Shown one piece after another: positions 13,101 through 27,000 of a DNA stretch of 64,000 nt. A program made the position numbers and the translations under genes. The notes under the pieces are model-generated. The model saw nothing but the letters and a program-made list of their open reading frames with translations, did no database searches and was not told the DNA's origin. Location of the stretch: assembly GCF_901709675.1 (NCBI RefSeq), contig NC_051092.1:4530491-4594490 (forward strand). The letters are read 5' to 3'. Positions within the stretch are counted from its first letter, which is position 1. Every line of letters starts with the position of its first letter. This DNA comes from Syngnathus acus (Eukaryota; Chordata; Actinopteri; Syngnathiformes; Syngnathidae).

Positions 13101-16100
13101 TTGTTGGGAGGATAGGGCCCAGTGCTAATCTCCGTTTAGGCAGACAGGTTATTCCTTAAGAGCTTGGCGCTCTCTGGCGGGCCGGCCGGCCGTTTCCTTG
13201 TCATGATTCATACCCGAAACGACACGCAGAATGGGTCGAGTTACCGCGCCTTATCTTCGCGGCTGTCCTCGACTCCTCATCAGAGCGACCGCGAGTCTGC
13301 GCCGCAATTTCCAGCCGCTCTGAAGTAGTCATGTCTCACACAGGAGGCTCACATTCCACCGGACGCTGCCGACTACCTGCACAGAGACAAACTGTCCGCT
13401 TCCCCTTTCATTCACTTCGCCGTCCGTTTTGCCGGCTGCCAGCGCCGCCGCCGCATGGCTAGCCCCGTTTCATCTCCGCGTAGCTTCCGAAACCGCACAT
13501 GTACATTCCCACTTGCATTGCAAAAATGAAGGGAATTTTACTGTGGCTTGATAAATGTGCAGTGCCATTTTGCCTCAGAAGAGTACAAACGTTGCATTGT
13601 CCCTTCCAAGACTTCCTGCATTGAGGAAAAAAAAAAAATTAAAACGAAGCGGTTGAGTAATGATACATACAAGCCCTTCCATTACAAATAATTACTCATG
13701 AAGAGGAGTCATTCCAGGAATGACTAACCTCCCCTGTTTGGCTTTGCTTGGGTTCACTCATGATGAAGAGGATGAAAATGGACTCGTCTGGTGCAAATGA
13801 CCCTCCACACATCTTTGATTGATGGATAAAATCTTGCTGAAAGAATACTTGGCCAGAACCTGAGCGCGACGCTGATCCCCAAAATGTATGAAAGACATTC
13901 TGTGTAAGACACTAAACCATCAGACATGACAGCCGGGTGCTTCGGGTTTTCACTTAAGGAACCAATTCTCAGAGGGAAAGAGGTTCAGCGACCGGATCCA
14001 GACATGAAGAACGAACACCCAAGGTCTGATTTAGTAAGGTCCCAAATCCCCAAAGTTTCTACACCTGAGCACTATATTTCCACGGTTGATTATTAAATAC
14101 TGTACTTCTGAGTCAGCATCACCGTCCACCATTATGTGAATCTTGCAGGCAGCGCTCAAATATGTGCTTATACGGTACAATATGTCTAAATACCGCTCTG
14201 GGGATTCTATTTTTACTCGGCAATTTGGAGAGACCGGCCCCGACGAGAGGAGGATTAGTGGGAGCTCAGGTGTGTCTGTGTGGTTTACTGCCCTCTCTGT
14301 GAGCTACTAAGGCCCCTCACAGAGTTATTGTAGGGGGCCTCCCGGGGAGGTCAAGGGTGGCCAACCACTTACTGTCAATCATCCCATCATCAACTCTGTG
14401 CAAACATGCTCCTAATCCACTGTTAGTATGAATAATGCCTTCCTCCACTGTTTGTCTTTCCAAGTATGACGGGCCAGGGATCTTGGCAGTGGGAATGATC
14501 TTACAGACCGGAATAGATGAGCGTAGAAACAAGGCAGTAGCGGAGAGAGAGTACAAGCACAAGCTAACAAGTCAAACCTCTGCCAAGGCCAAATGCTTAG
14601 CAGAAGCGCAAAGCAAATATGTTTCTTTATATTGCAGAGTTTGGAGGTTGACTGTACTGCAAAACAGCCAACAATAAATTGAGCTGTAAAGGTCCATGAG
14701 CCAGCCTTGGGAAATCTACTTTGAGCTGGATCAGCATTGCGTTCACCTGAACGGTTTTTGTGTGGTTGAGTCTTATTCCGCGGTTGTCATGGGTGTTGTT
14801 AAGTGTTTCTAAAAGCTGAAGGGCCTTTTGTGTTTGTACAGATGTCAGGGTCATCATCCCAAAGCGACAGCGCAGGGAGAGCCAGTGATGGATGACGGAG
14901 AGCTCCGAAAGAGCGCCGCTGCCGCGCCGACATCCAACGCGTGCGCACAGCTGACTTGTTTTAAGCAAGTGAGCAGAACAGAAAATCAAAGCCCCGTTTT
15001 ATGTTAGCGATGAATCCTGGGAAACCCGAATCAGCTCCTTTGTCCCTTTTTTAGAAACTAAGAAGGATCCAAAAATAACAAATGAAGTAAGCTTGATTTC
15101 ATGCACTTGTTCATTAGCGGAGCCTCAAAGTCTGCAACGCTCCACCCCCCAACGAGACACTGGAGATACTGGAAACTCAGCTTCCTCAAGCGACACGTCA
15201 ATGAGTCTCATGCAGTGCTTACGTAACCAACCAAGTGCCAGCTCGCTAAATCAAAGCTACATCCATTCGATCCTTCGTGATGGGCAACTGGTGTCAACAT
15301 GCTAGAGCTGCATCCAATAAGCGTCCGACGGGGGCCCCGCACAAACAGGCCTTTCATGTGGTCGTCACTTTAAGTGCTCTAATGTTCGGCGAGACACTGA
15401 GGCCTCGCTTGGGGGAAACGGAACGATACATCCAACCACATCAAGCTAAGTGCGCAGGATTATTTCTTTTGTGCATCTATTTCTTTTCCCCCTGCAATTT
15501 CCCTTGTCTATTGAATCAAAACCTTTCGCGTTGTAGAGATTATCCCATCCCCAAAAGACGATGCCGTTAAGAGAGTTGCAGCTCATAAAAACTAAATGTT
15601 ATCCAAATTTTAGGAAAAAATACAACTCGGAAGTAATAAAAGCCTTCTTGACCTGATTATAGTCTTGACATTAAATACCCTGTTAAGTGTAATCAGAGAT
15701 TTATTTTCAAATACTTGTATGTTATACATGTGTGTATGAGTGACTGTGGAGCACTCAGTTGTGGAGATTTTTTTTTTGTGGCAGAGTAATGCACTTGGAT
15801 CAGTGTGTATCTGTTGAATCACTTCTAATTACTTGACTCATTTCTACCACTGCAACGTACAGTTAGCCAGCTAGCTAGCTATAACTACACTCTACCATGC
15901 CACGATTCATTGAACACATCACTGTCGTTATTTCACTTCCTGTGTCTAATGAGCGGTGCGACACACTGACACACCAAGCAAGGTGGTGAGAAGGCCTTTT
16001 AGACGGAAACAAGAAACCTGTTAGCATGTGAGCTAGCAGGTGGTTAGCACCTTTTGTAGCGGGTAGAAAAGACTCGCAATGACACAAGTTAATCCGGCAC

Positions 16101-18020
16101 GTGAGTTGCTAAACATTCAACGTCAAGTACGGTGGCCCCAAAGAGTCAGAAAGTATCAAAACTGAACTATTGTAAAAGTTCACCATAACGCCTGTAGGGG
16201 GAGCCGTAAAACTAAAAGTCCTATTTCACTGCTGGTAATACAGGACTCTGTCTTGAGTCAGTTAGCGCACATCTGTTTCTTCACAAGTGTACAAGACACA
16301 TACATAGTTGTGTGCAGCCACAATAGAGCCTGAACCAGTCACATTCTCTCAAGACAGATGTGCATGCTGACAGGCCGTCCCTCCATCCATCCATCAAGGG
16401 GAGGAAGACCTTCCGCTACCCGGGGCGTGCAACTGAGCACACAAAGCAAAACAAACAATGTTCCTAGCAATGTGTCATCCTTGGCTTCATAGCAGCGCCG
16501 TCCTTAAGAGGCCGCGGCTCGCTTTAACAGATGGCAAAATAAAAGATGAGCGTGGCCTCCAACAACACAACATCCCTAAAGTGCATCTAAAATCAATCTC
16601 AAATGTGCAATTCATTATTCCAGTACATTTTTAGATGGTGAAAGGCAAAAGGGCGAGGCGTGAGCTACTTTGCTCCATTTGAACCGCGAGGCTGCGATGC
16701 CACATATTTGGTGAAACACAAAAACCGGCCTTTGTCGACTCACTTCCCCAGTCGCTACAAGGACACGTCTCTCATGGCCACGCGACCGTGATGACAGATA
16801 CACGATGCCGCCACACTGCAGTGACCGTAACAACCTGTGTCACATACACTTAAAGTCACATTTACTTTTGTCCCTTCTCAATTGGCACAAGGGTTGGATT
16901 TCAACAAAATACGATGGAAAACATTCCAAAAGTGGTCCAAATTTCAAGCAATCAACTACACCAGCTAAAGGACTAAAGCGTGTTTTGCTTTTTTTGGGGG
17001 GCTTTTTTCTGTAATAAATTGGTAACATTGAAATGAAAAGAGCTCAAAATAGAAGAGTCTTCTCAGAAAATATCAATTGGTAGTAAATTATAAACAGTGG
17101 ATCTTCCTGATTGAATTCCACTTTGGAGATTCGTCTGTAACTGCACAATCCGTTGTGAATAGTTACAACACATGACACTCACCCACATAAAGTCCATTCT
17201 CCACCCGCTTGATCACGTCAAATGTGTCGTCCAGGTTGCCCTCCAGGATGGTGAACTTGACATCGTAGCTGCCCAGGCGGTAGGAGCCGTAAGCCGGCAC
17301 GGTGGTTCTTAGGAAAACGATCTCTGTGGCCACGGAGGGGGAAAAAAACATTTGGGTCTATTACTGAAAGGTCGCAGCAAGGCTCTAAGGGCCTCCAGCT
17401 CATCCCCACTTGTAGTTTATGAGCAATGACAAGTTTCCCTCTCATGTTAACACACTCATAAACAGAGTCCACATGCAGGCCAATTGCTGGCTGACGTGCG
17501 TGGTATGCCAGTGATTGCACTGGTTCCTTATTTCAAGCCAAGATAACATGTAACGCAAACATGCATGCCGAAGAATTATGGAACAGTGACTTTGTAGCAA
17601 GTGCTTCAATGATTGGCGGTCAGGGGAAAAAAATAAATAATATTAGTCATGACAACAGTGACTCAAGCTTCTTGTCGGGTTCAAATTTCAAAATTGCTAA
17701 GCTAACAAAAAACATGATTTGTTTGTTTCTTATTGGGGGTTGGTGTTTATTTTAATTTTGAATCTACTCGTGAAAACTAGATGCATGCTGCGCTACAGTT
17801 CAGTCACTTTCGGATGCGTCGTTCAATTTATGGCGATCCTTAAACCAACAACGAAAAGTTGGAGCGGTGCGTACCCTCGGGCCTGGTAAACTCTCGGAAG
17901 GTGGGCAGAGAGATGAAGGTGTAGGACACGGAGTGCGTGTCATCCAGGATGCAGGCCACGTTGGTAGGCTGGCAGGACTTGACGCACCGTACCGGGTCGG
18001 AGCGTTCGAGTCGTGACGAT
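10191..18020 (-). CDS. fbln1: fbln1 D-isoform exons (three)
   Basis: Minus-strand exons in order are 18,020-17,875, 17,323-17,183 and 10,330-10,191 (146, 141 and 140 nt). They encode the D-type fibulin module. The first has VRCVKSCQP and [13 protein letters not shown]; the second has [15 protein letters not shown]; the third begins VVRQVKS and ends [11 protein letters not shown]-stop, against VSEYWF in human fibulin-1D as I recall it. Phases join exon 14 (2 nt left over) to exon D1 (1 nt) exactly. The last intron (17,182-10,331) is almost 7 kb, so D mRNA needs splicing past the C-form terminal exon and across that long intron. Confidence 0.95.
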
Positions 18021-21000
18021 CTGGAGGACAAAACAAATATTGAACCGCACAAATACATCGAAAGTCAAACATTTTGACCAAAATTTGACTGAAATAATCT
18101 AAGTTTACATTCTCAACAGGCGTTGACTTATTTTTTTATTCTTCTGGCTGTCAAGAAATCGCTGAATTTTTTTTATCCAACCATGTCAGTTCATATTAGT
18201 TTGAAACAAATTACTTCCAATTCTATTTCAGGAGAAATATACTTGAAATACAAATCCCTCCATAATTTGCCGGGATATATTTTGTTTCACAATTCTAATA
18301 TGGTTACTTGATGCAGCATCACATACGGAATAAAGCGCATTTAAGAGACTCATGCTGCCATCGAGGCACTCAAGCAGGAGATGAATGATGACACTCGCAA
18401 AGAATCATCCACGAGAATATTTGGAATCTTGGGGGCATCCCCGGCTTCACAGCCCTCTAATCTCTCTGGGAAGATTTATGGGCCAAGGGAATGTTTCGAA
18501 AGCCTCCCAAATTGTGACAGACAACTCCCCGGCCTCTCTCCAAATGTGGCTCTCATCCTATTATTTAAAGGTTTGTTTATTTCACAGCCTAATCTGTGAC
18601 AGGTCGGATTGGGATAGAGTGCCTCAAAGCTAATGCCACCTGAAGTAGTGCTGGGGATATCTTTGTGGAAAAAAAAAATATTGAAAAATGTTAAAATGGT
18701 ATTTAATAGTCATTTAAAAAGGTAAAGGTTTTGAATCATATATATGTGTAGACGGTTCTCATATATACTCAAAGAGTCTACCTCGCAAGTGTAAATACGG
18801 TGCACTGCTAATGCTAACGCTTAGCGAAGGAAGAAAGCGAGGTCTCGAATACATGACCTTACAATCAAAAACATTTCCACTGCGTATTGGCTTATGAAAG
18901 CAACCAAGTTGCTGTGTGAGGTGCAATATCGTGAGTTATGATCCGTGAATGTGCGTTTCTCTTTAGGGGACTTATGGCCCCGTAGGTTTAGGCCGGTTCA
19001 GGTTGGGTTGGGCTGGTTTTTCATGGAGAACTTGATGCGAAAGCCCCCGGACAAGACAGCCAGCCACCAGCGGGTAGGGGCTTGTAATTAGCAATTAGCG
19101 GCCGGTTCCAAGTTTTGCTACAGCCCGGGCCAAACCCACAAAACATTCTTGCCTTTTACACCAACACGGGTTGAGCTGCAGCGAGACCCGAGCGGGGCTC
19201 TCTGGAGAACGCTGTGGAAGCTCTTTTGAGGTGGCGAGATGAATTGATGAGAAGATAATGACCGAGGATGAACCGCCCTTTTACGCATGCACGGTCAAAT
19301 TCAGGCGAGCGGGCTAATTTCAGGGTCTTTTTAACGACTTTACGTCTGTTTGTCCACATGCGGATGCTAACGTGCTTTTGTATGAGTGTTCCCGATCTTT
19401 ACGTGGAAAACCCCCCGATACTTGCAGACCAGAAAGAAAAACAAGACTTTCTTGGACGGAACTCCTCTGGTCAAGCCTCAGGCCTTTTTTATTATTTTTG
19501 GTAATTATTATTTATAGCTGCTAACTTGATAACGTCCCAACACAAACACGGCAGGGCATCATTCATTTGGAGCGCAGCGATGTTGCTGGACCGCAAATTG
19601 TCCAGATCCCAGAGTCCTATAACTCAAAAGTCAAAACGGAAGACATTAAATAAAAATAAAAAATGTCCCGTGCACCACTAGCTTTTTATTTTAGGGATAT
19701 CCCGTGCCCCTGTTCGGAAACAAGGACGTGATGCGTAACGGCATCTGAATTTACACTTTTTCTAAGCCACATTTACTGTATATGTACAGTGTAAGTCCAG
19801 AACTTTCAAACTTCTTTGACTAAATTGTTTTTCAGTCAAAATATGCCTTAAATGGACACATTTCACAAGTAGCTGGTGAACAATTTTTCAAAAAAGAAGC
19901 TTCAAACTGTTGTATAGCACTCCCGCTTTAATTTGACTGTGAAGCTAAATGTAAAGATAATTACATGGATTTAATCAAGCAACACAACTTTGTCTTGCAA
20001 AAGTCCAATAGCTTTAATGCTAACATACAAAGCAAAATGCTTGCAGGCGGACTCATGAAACTAACATCAACGTCTCGGTAGCTAAGCAACGATTGTTACG
20101 GTTGAACACGAACAATACTCTGTGATTTAAAGTTTACATCAATTAATTTCATGTTGAACTTCGGTGACTGTTAAAAATGTGTCATATTTATTATTACCCA
20201 TCCTCAATTTTAACGAGTGTTAACTTGTGTTTATATGCTTAAATGACAGATAAGAATGTTAAGATTTTGCCATTAAGATTTTAGGATGGCATCTAAAAAG
20301 TCAGAAATAATGCAGTCCCGTGTGACTGTTAATATAGCTATATGTATTTTTACTTAATGAATTGTGTCTGTGTGATTTGGCCTGGTTGCTTTGCTGTGTT
20401 TAATTTAATCCGACGTCATCACAAAGGAGCGCGTTTTACTTGCCTTATGTCTGTTTTTTTACAAAACTGCTCAGCCAACACATAAAAAAAGAATCAAGTA
20501 CTATAAATCATCAGACTTTTAACATGGGACCAATGGTCAAAGCACTCCATGTTGTAGACTAAACAGGCCAACTTGCTTTTAGGATTTACCCTAACTTAGT
20601 GCGCCACCTAGCTGCTATCTCTGTGCCCTGCCTCCGACATGATACATTCAATACATTCAACTATTTAAGAATTATATAGGCAGCAAAATATACAATTGTA
20701 GGCTATTGTTGTGCACATAAATGTTTTAATACTTTTTTGGAAAATGATTGCTTAGTTATGCTATTTTTTCCTTTTAATATTTTCACAATCACCATTCCCT
20801 CTAACTTTAAGAAAACTTAGGAATAAAACTAATGGCAAAATCACTTTTGGGCCGAGGGGGATAAGAATTCAACTATATTATCTGTTTATGACTATTTTTA
20901 CCCTCATATTACTTAAACTATTAGAAATGATTATTTTTCTGCCATAAAATTAAAACTATGATTTTCTTCTTGTAAAATAAGTGTTTTCTCTGCAAACTAT

Positions 21001-24000
21001 GACCATTATTCAATAAAGGCCTTTTGGGGTGGTAATTTACAACTCTATTCTTGTAAAATCAAGACTACTTAAATTGAAGGAAATGACTTCATTCTCTGAC
21101 AACAGCTTAGTAAAGATAAGACCTCCCGAGCGTGCTGCCCTCTTTATTCGAGGTCCGGATTGTAAACGACGCGGGGCTCGTTCTCAGTGACGAAAACCAA
21201 CACTTTGGCCAAGTACGTGCTGAGCGTGCCATAGCGACGCAGGCCCAGCTCCACGGAGAGCTCAAAGTCCCGCGGGCCGTTGAAAAGCCTCGCCACGGAC
21301 AAGACGCCGCCGCCGGCGACTTGCTCGGCCTTGAAGAAACCGCCCTCGTTGCCCGAGGTGACGGTGATGCGGATGTCGTCGCCCGGCACCGTGTGGGAGG
21401 GGCCCATGCGGAAGATGTTGGTGAAGACGGGGATGTTGGTAGGGAAGGTGAGATGGTAGTAGGTTATTCTCAGCGGCATGGCCAGGCACTCGACAGACTC
21501 ATTGCAAAGCAAGCGTTCACATCGACTGTGAAGAGAGAGAAAGAGAGAGAGAGGTGGGGGGCACGAGGAAGGATAGACAGAACAAGCAGAGAGAGAAAAA
21601 GAAACAATGTGAATAAAATGTGCCGTGCATGGCATGCAGTGGTGGGCAGCCTAGCACCTGAGAGCGGGTTCAAGGTGAGCTCATGCAGGTTCATGACTGA
21701 TGACAACAGACTCGTGGTGATTAGATTGCATTGACATTACGGGGAAAAATGTCGAACGGAAATCCATGCTCTGTAGACTTAATAATAAATCATACAAATT
21801 GCAAATAAACCATGATTACTTATCTTGTATAATGTTGGCTAAATGCTAAAAATGCTAATCTAGTTATTTTAGAATATTTTGAAGAGACGAATGGTAATAA
21901 AAATTGCAAGCAATATCAGTTTTTTTTTTTTTAAGTGGACATTTTGTAATTTAAGTAATGACACAAAGTTGATGCAAAATTTGTCTTCGCGGGCCACGTA
22001 AAATGATGTGGCGGGCCGTATCTGGCTCCCGGGCCTTGAGTTTGACACCTATACATGTAATGGTATTTTGTGCACCATCCGCCAACTCACATTAGCCACT
22101 CGTAGTCAGGACTCTCAAACATATAAATATGTGGGTAATGTTAAAAATGATCAAGTTAAACTTTAACGGCACAAAATACCCTTTCAGAATGAAAATTCAA
22201 ACTTTGTGCACTTACGTATCCCCGACCCGGCGGTAGTTGTTGGGACATTCAAAAGACAGGCAACGGAATCCGCCCTGCACGTTGAAGCAACTTTGGTTCT
22301 CTACGCATGTGTGTGTCCCTGCCACGCATTCATCAATATCTAGGAGAAAATGATTAAAAATGATTAAAAGCTGGATGGATCGTTACCGTGACCTCTTTTC
22401 TCGTGTATGTTTGCTTGAATGACCTTGGCAGCTGCGCCCGTTGGCTGCGAGGGTGTAGCCGCTAACGGGGCAGGAGCAGTGGAAGCTTCCGGGGGTGTTG
22501 TGGCAGCGGTACGAGCAGATGTGGCCTCCGGTGGGCAGGGCGCATTCGTCGATGTCTATGTTTCAAGCAAAACATTTGAAATGCCCTGAATACGGCAGGT
22601 GTACAAATTTTTACCTTCACACGTCACCCCGTCGGTGTCACTGAGCTGGTAACCACGGCGACAGTAACACTGGTATGAGCCGTACACGTTGGCGCATTCT
22701 TGACTGCACGGGTTACTCTCGCACTCGTTTAAATCTACCAAGACAAAAATGCAGACACATGCGGCATCGACAAAGTTGATTATTTAGCATATTTGCAATT
22801 TAGCATAGCCATGAAAGTCGCGAGTAAATAAATCGATTTCACGACCATCGCAGTTCCTGCCATCCCTGGACAGCTTGAAGCCAGTGGTGCAGCTGCATTT
22901 GTAGGAGCCCGGTGTGTTGTCACACTTGTGTGCGCAGAGGCGTCCGGGGTAGTGCCTGCATTCGTTAAGATCTGCAACAGAACCGCATGGCATGGTGTGA
23001 CTTTGACTGGCGCGCAACTTGCTTGTCTTCTCTTCCTGCTTACCTTCACAGAGGCGACTTATGCTGTTGAAGTTGTAGCCGCTGTCGCACTGGCAGTGGT
23101 AGGAGCCCATTGTGTTGATGCAGCCGTGACCCGAGCACACCGTTTCGGGGCCTTTGCACTCGTCAATGTCTTAAACGTACAAAAGCAAATTGAAGCAGCT
23201 AAAAGATTGCTTCGCAAACAAAGCCCAACTCGTCGATTCCAGTCTTAATACGCAGTGACGGTCGTACCGATGCAACGTGTGCCGTCATCGTTGAGGTGGT
23301 AGCCCCTCCCGCAGTTGACGGAGTTCCTCTGGCAGGTGTACGAGCCCAATGTGTTGATGCAAACCTGACCCCTTTGGCATGGGGCCGTCTGGCTGACACA
23401 TTCATTGATATCTGCGACATACACATATGACATTACGGTCACAAACCACCATTCAAGTGACCTATCACCCTCTTAATGTTATTGTTATTATGACATTATT
23501 TGTATAATTCAGTAGAACATAACACTCACCAATGCAGTTTCCCAGTGCATCCTGAATAAAACCAGCACCACATTTGACCTTGGGAAGACAACGGAATGAA
23601 CCCTGGGTGTTTTGGCATTCAAACTCCGGGCCGCAGTTATGGATGCCCGCCTCGCATTCGTTGATATCTGCGGAGATAAATATTTTGTGCAAGCGTCCAC
23701 GCAACACGGAAAAATAAACCCCGTGCGCACGACGGACCTTTGCAGTTGTTGCTATCGGTCAGTTCGTAGCCGGTTCCGCAGCTGACTTCTCTCTGGCAGC
23801 GGAAGGAACCCTCGGTGTTGATGCAGCGCTCGCCCACTCGGCAGTTGCTGGCGCCCAGCAAACACTCGTTAATGTCTGTGTGATTCATAGAGGGAGGAAC
23901 TTTGAAATGCTGATTAGGTGGTGGAAGAAAAAAAAACAACTAGCGGCATCTTGGCACCTATGTTGAGCTCAGTGGAGGCGCTAAACTAATTAAAATAATA

Positions 24001-27000
24001 ATAATTAACTAAAAATTAAAGTCTAACCCAGACCTTTTGTCCATTTTTTAAAAACAAGCTTCATATATTTAAAAAAAACTTCTTACCCTCACAGGTCTTT
24101 CCATCTGGCTTCAGTTTATAGCCTTTGAAGCAGCCGCAGGTATCATTACTCTCACAATTCTGAGCACATTTACCTAAAAAAAATAAAAAATAAAAACAGT
24201 CGATGATATTCCATGAGTCCATCCAGTTGTTTAAAAATATTGAAATGATTGTATACTTCACCATTGCACGGATCATTCAAGCCCGGCTTGTTTCCAGTGT
24301 CCGTGGTTTCGTCTTTGTTTGGCACTGCGAGAGTTCAAGCATTTTTATTTAGTACCTAGAAGCCCTAGTCAAACACAGATTATGAAAAAAATACTTCCCC
24401 AAGCATAAAACTTATTTTTCATTAAAACTCACAAACATTTAAGATGTACAGTGTTTTCATGGGATAATAAAATATACTTAATATACTTAAATCAACTATA
24501 TCAATAAAAGCATGTACTTTAGCACATTATTGAGATAAACCATTCCCAGACAAGTGTAGCTTCACTTCACGGCAATGACACTTTGCGTCCACTAGAGGGC
24601 AGTATAGTGTAATGTTTGATCCATAGCATTTGTAATCTGGATCTGATTCTTTTTAATCCACTTCGGTAATATTTGTACTTCTTTAGTTGACATGCATTTT
24701 CTTGTACCCACATTCAGTCTGCACCGTGGGCACCGTCTCATTGTTAGGCACCGCGTCCACGCAGCAGGCACGATACACCAGGCCACACTGGTAGCCTAAA
24801 GACAGGCTGTGGTCACATGGGAGTCCCTGTTCCTGGCCCGTCTTGCCCAGGAGGCAGCAGTCGCAACACATCTGACAGTCGCACAAAACAGATACAAGCA
24901 CGTTCAAGACTAATAGACCTCAAGATACTGGGGGGAAACGAGCATGACGTGACTTGTCGCTGGAGGATGTGCTTGCCAATGCATCTTCGTTAGGACGTTG
25001 TGCTGAATGTCATTGTGACCCACATTTATTGTGTCCCACATTTATTGTGTCGTGCCAGACAGACAACAAACCAACAGGAACAGAGACACCAAACTGAGTG
25101 TCAGACAGAAAACTGCTATTAAGTCAAGATGAGTTGAGATCATTCTTTCTAGTTGAAGGCTTAATCCATGAGTCATTAGCAATCTGGTCATTAGGGGTGT
25201 TTTGTGGATTGCAGAGTCTCAATACCACCGCTATCACATCACCGTTTTACAAAATAGTGTACAAAACCACAATTTAACAATGTGTGGTATGACGGAAAGA
25301 GATTGGCATTTTGTGTATTTGGCATCATTTCTAAACCAAGACCCATTATTAACCCTTAATGCCTCTCCAAACAGCTCCAAGCCTCGAAACTACAATTTCT
25401 TTTGGAGCTGTTTACGATCATCTATTCACATGACAAGAATATAAAAGCTTTTTATAAGATACATCGTACTAACCAGAGATGCTGATTTAGTCAAGGATAA
25501 AAAAACATTTTTGCTTGAGTCTGTAAGCTAGCTCATGCATGCTGCGCTAGAAAGTCAGGACAATCCTCCAGCCAGCAACGCTTGACACTGAATTTTGTTT
25601 ACTACAGAACAGGCAGATAGAAATGGCATGGTAGATTTTACACAGTCAACAGGAGAGTATCCGAAACATATTTTCAGTTTCACTTTTGACTGTTCCTGAA
25701 GTGAAGTCAAGGACCACCAGCCATCCCAAATGCAGGCGGGAAAAAACATTATTGAATGAAATCTAAAAACAGAACCTTCCTCCAGGTGCTGCTATGATTA
25801 ATTTCCAATTGTATCCACCTCATACAAATGCTTGAAGTCGAGTTTATATGACTGTAAAAAATGTCGAGATTTATTTGAAGCTGACTGAACATGTCACGGG
25901 CGATACCCTTTGAAAACCCTAAATGCACAAACCTTGGTGGTCTTGGTCTCACAGGTGTTGGAGAACAAGGAATGGCATGCTCCTTGGTCTTTGGCTACAG
26001 TAATGCCGGTGGTGCACATGTTGTCTTCAAGCACTGCGACGCAGCACTGCTCCTGCACGGTCCTGTTAGGATAGAGAACCATCGTCTCAAAACATATCAA
26101 CGATCAAGACGTCAACAAAATCCTTTCCTGAATCCACCTCTGCATGTCCTTATTCATCACGGCGTTTTCGAAGCATCCGTCTTGTTTTAACAGCGAGCCC
26201 GAGCCAAGCACTTCCACATAAACATTGTTTCTTCCTGCAAGTCATTGGACATCCCGGGATGACTAACAGTTTCCAAAAGATTGGAGTCAGTTACATCACT
26301 TGAGGCAAAGTGGTGCCATGATTCGGGAAACTTTCCATGGAAATTAATGGAAAGACAATGAGGAAGTTAACGGACGTTTTTGCGATCCCTTCGTGTCACA
26401 ATCCCATGCGATTGTTCAATCCAGCCCGGTTTGCCAAGTTTCCAGCAGTTTTGGAATACCAAACCAATCCATAAACCAAGTAGAGTTGATCAGGTATGGA
26501 CATTTCAGGACCGTATTCATCCAATATAAAAGCATTCTGGAAGTGGAGATGCCAGATCAGAGGCAAAGAAGACCGAAGAGGAGATTTATGGATGTGGTGA
26601 GGGGCGATAAGCTGGCATTGGAGCAGAAGATGCGAAAGACAGGACGAGCTGGAAGGCTGAACCAAGCGAGAGAATGGTTTTTGACTAGGTGGAAAGATTT
26701 TCTCTTCCAACAATATCCATACAAACATTCGTTTGGGGAGATGTAAAGCTAATGACCAAGTGTCTTGTCTACCTCCCTCGCAAACAGATTGTCTCGTCGT
26801 GATCAGTGAACTTTGCTTGTGGATCTCTGTGGGCTTTTACAAGAAAAGGAGCTTAACCGCCCACACCAATGCACCTCCACGTGAACAGCCTTTTAAGGGC
26901 ACAACAGTGTGTCCTCACCCTTTCTTCACCTCCGAGTTCCTGTTACTCCATCCTCCATCCACGCTGGGTTTCACCTCCGAGGTATTTCCTGAGGTTGTAA

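Noticed and set aside
21132-21734. 200-codon plus-strand open frame
   Set aside because: It lies exactly opposite the fbln1 C-form terminal exon, which is recognisable on the minus strand; the plus frame has low-complexity antisense composition.
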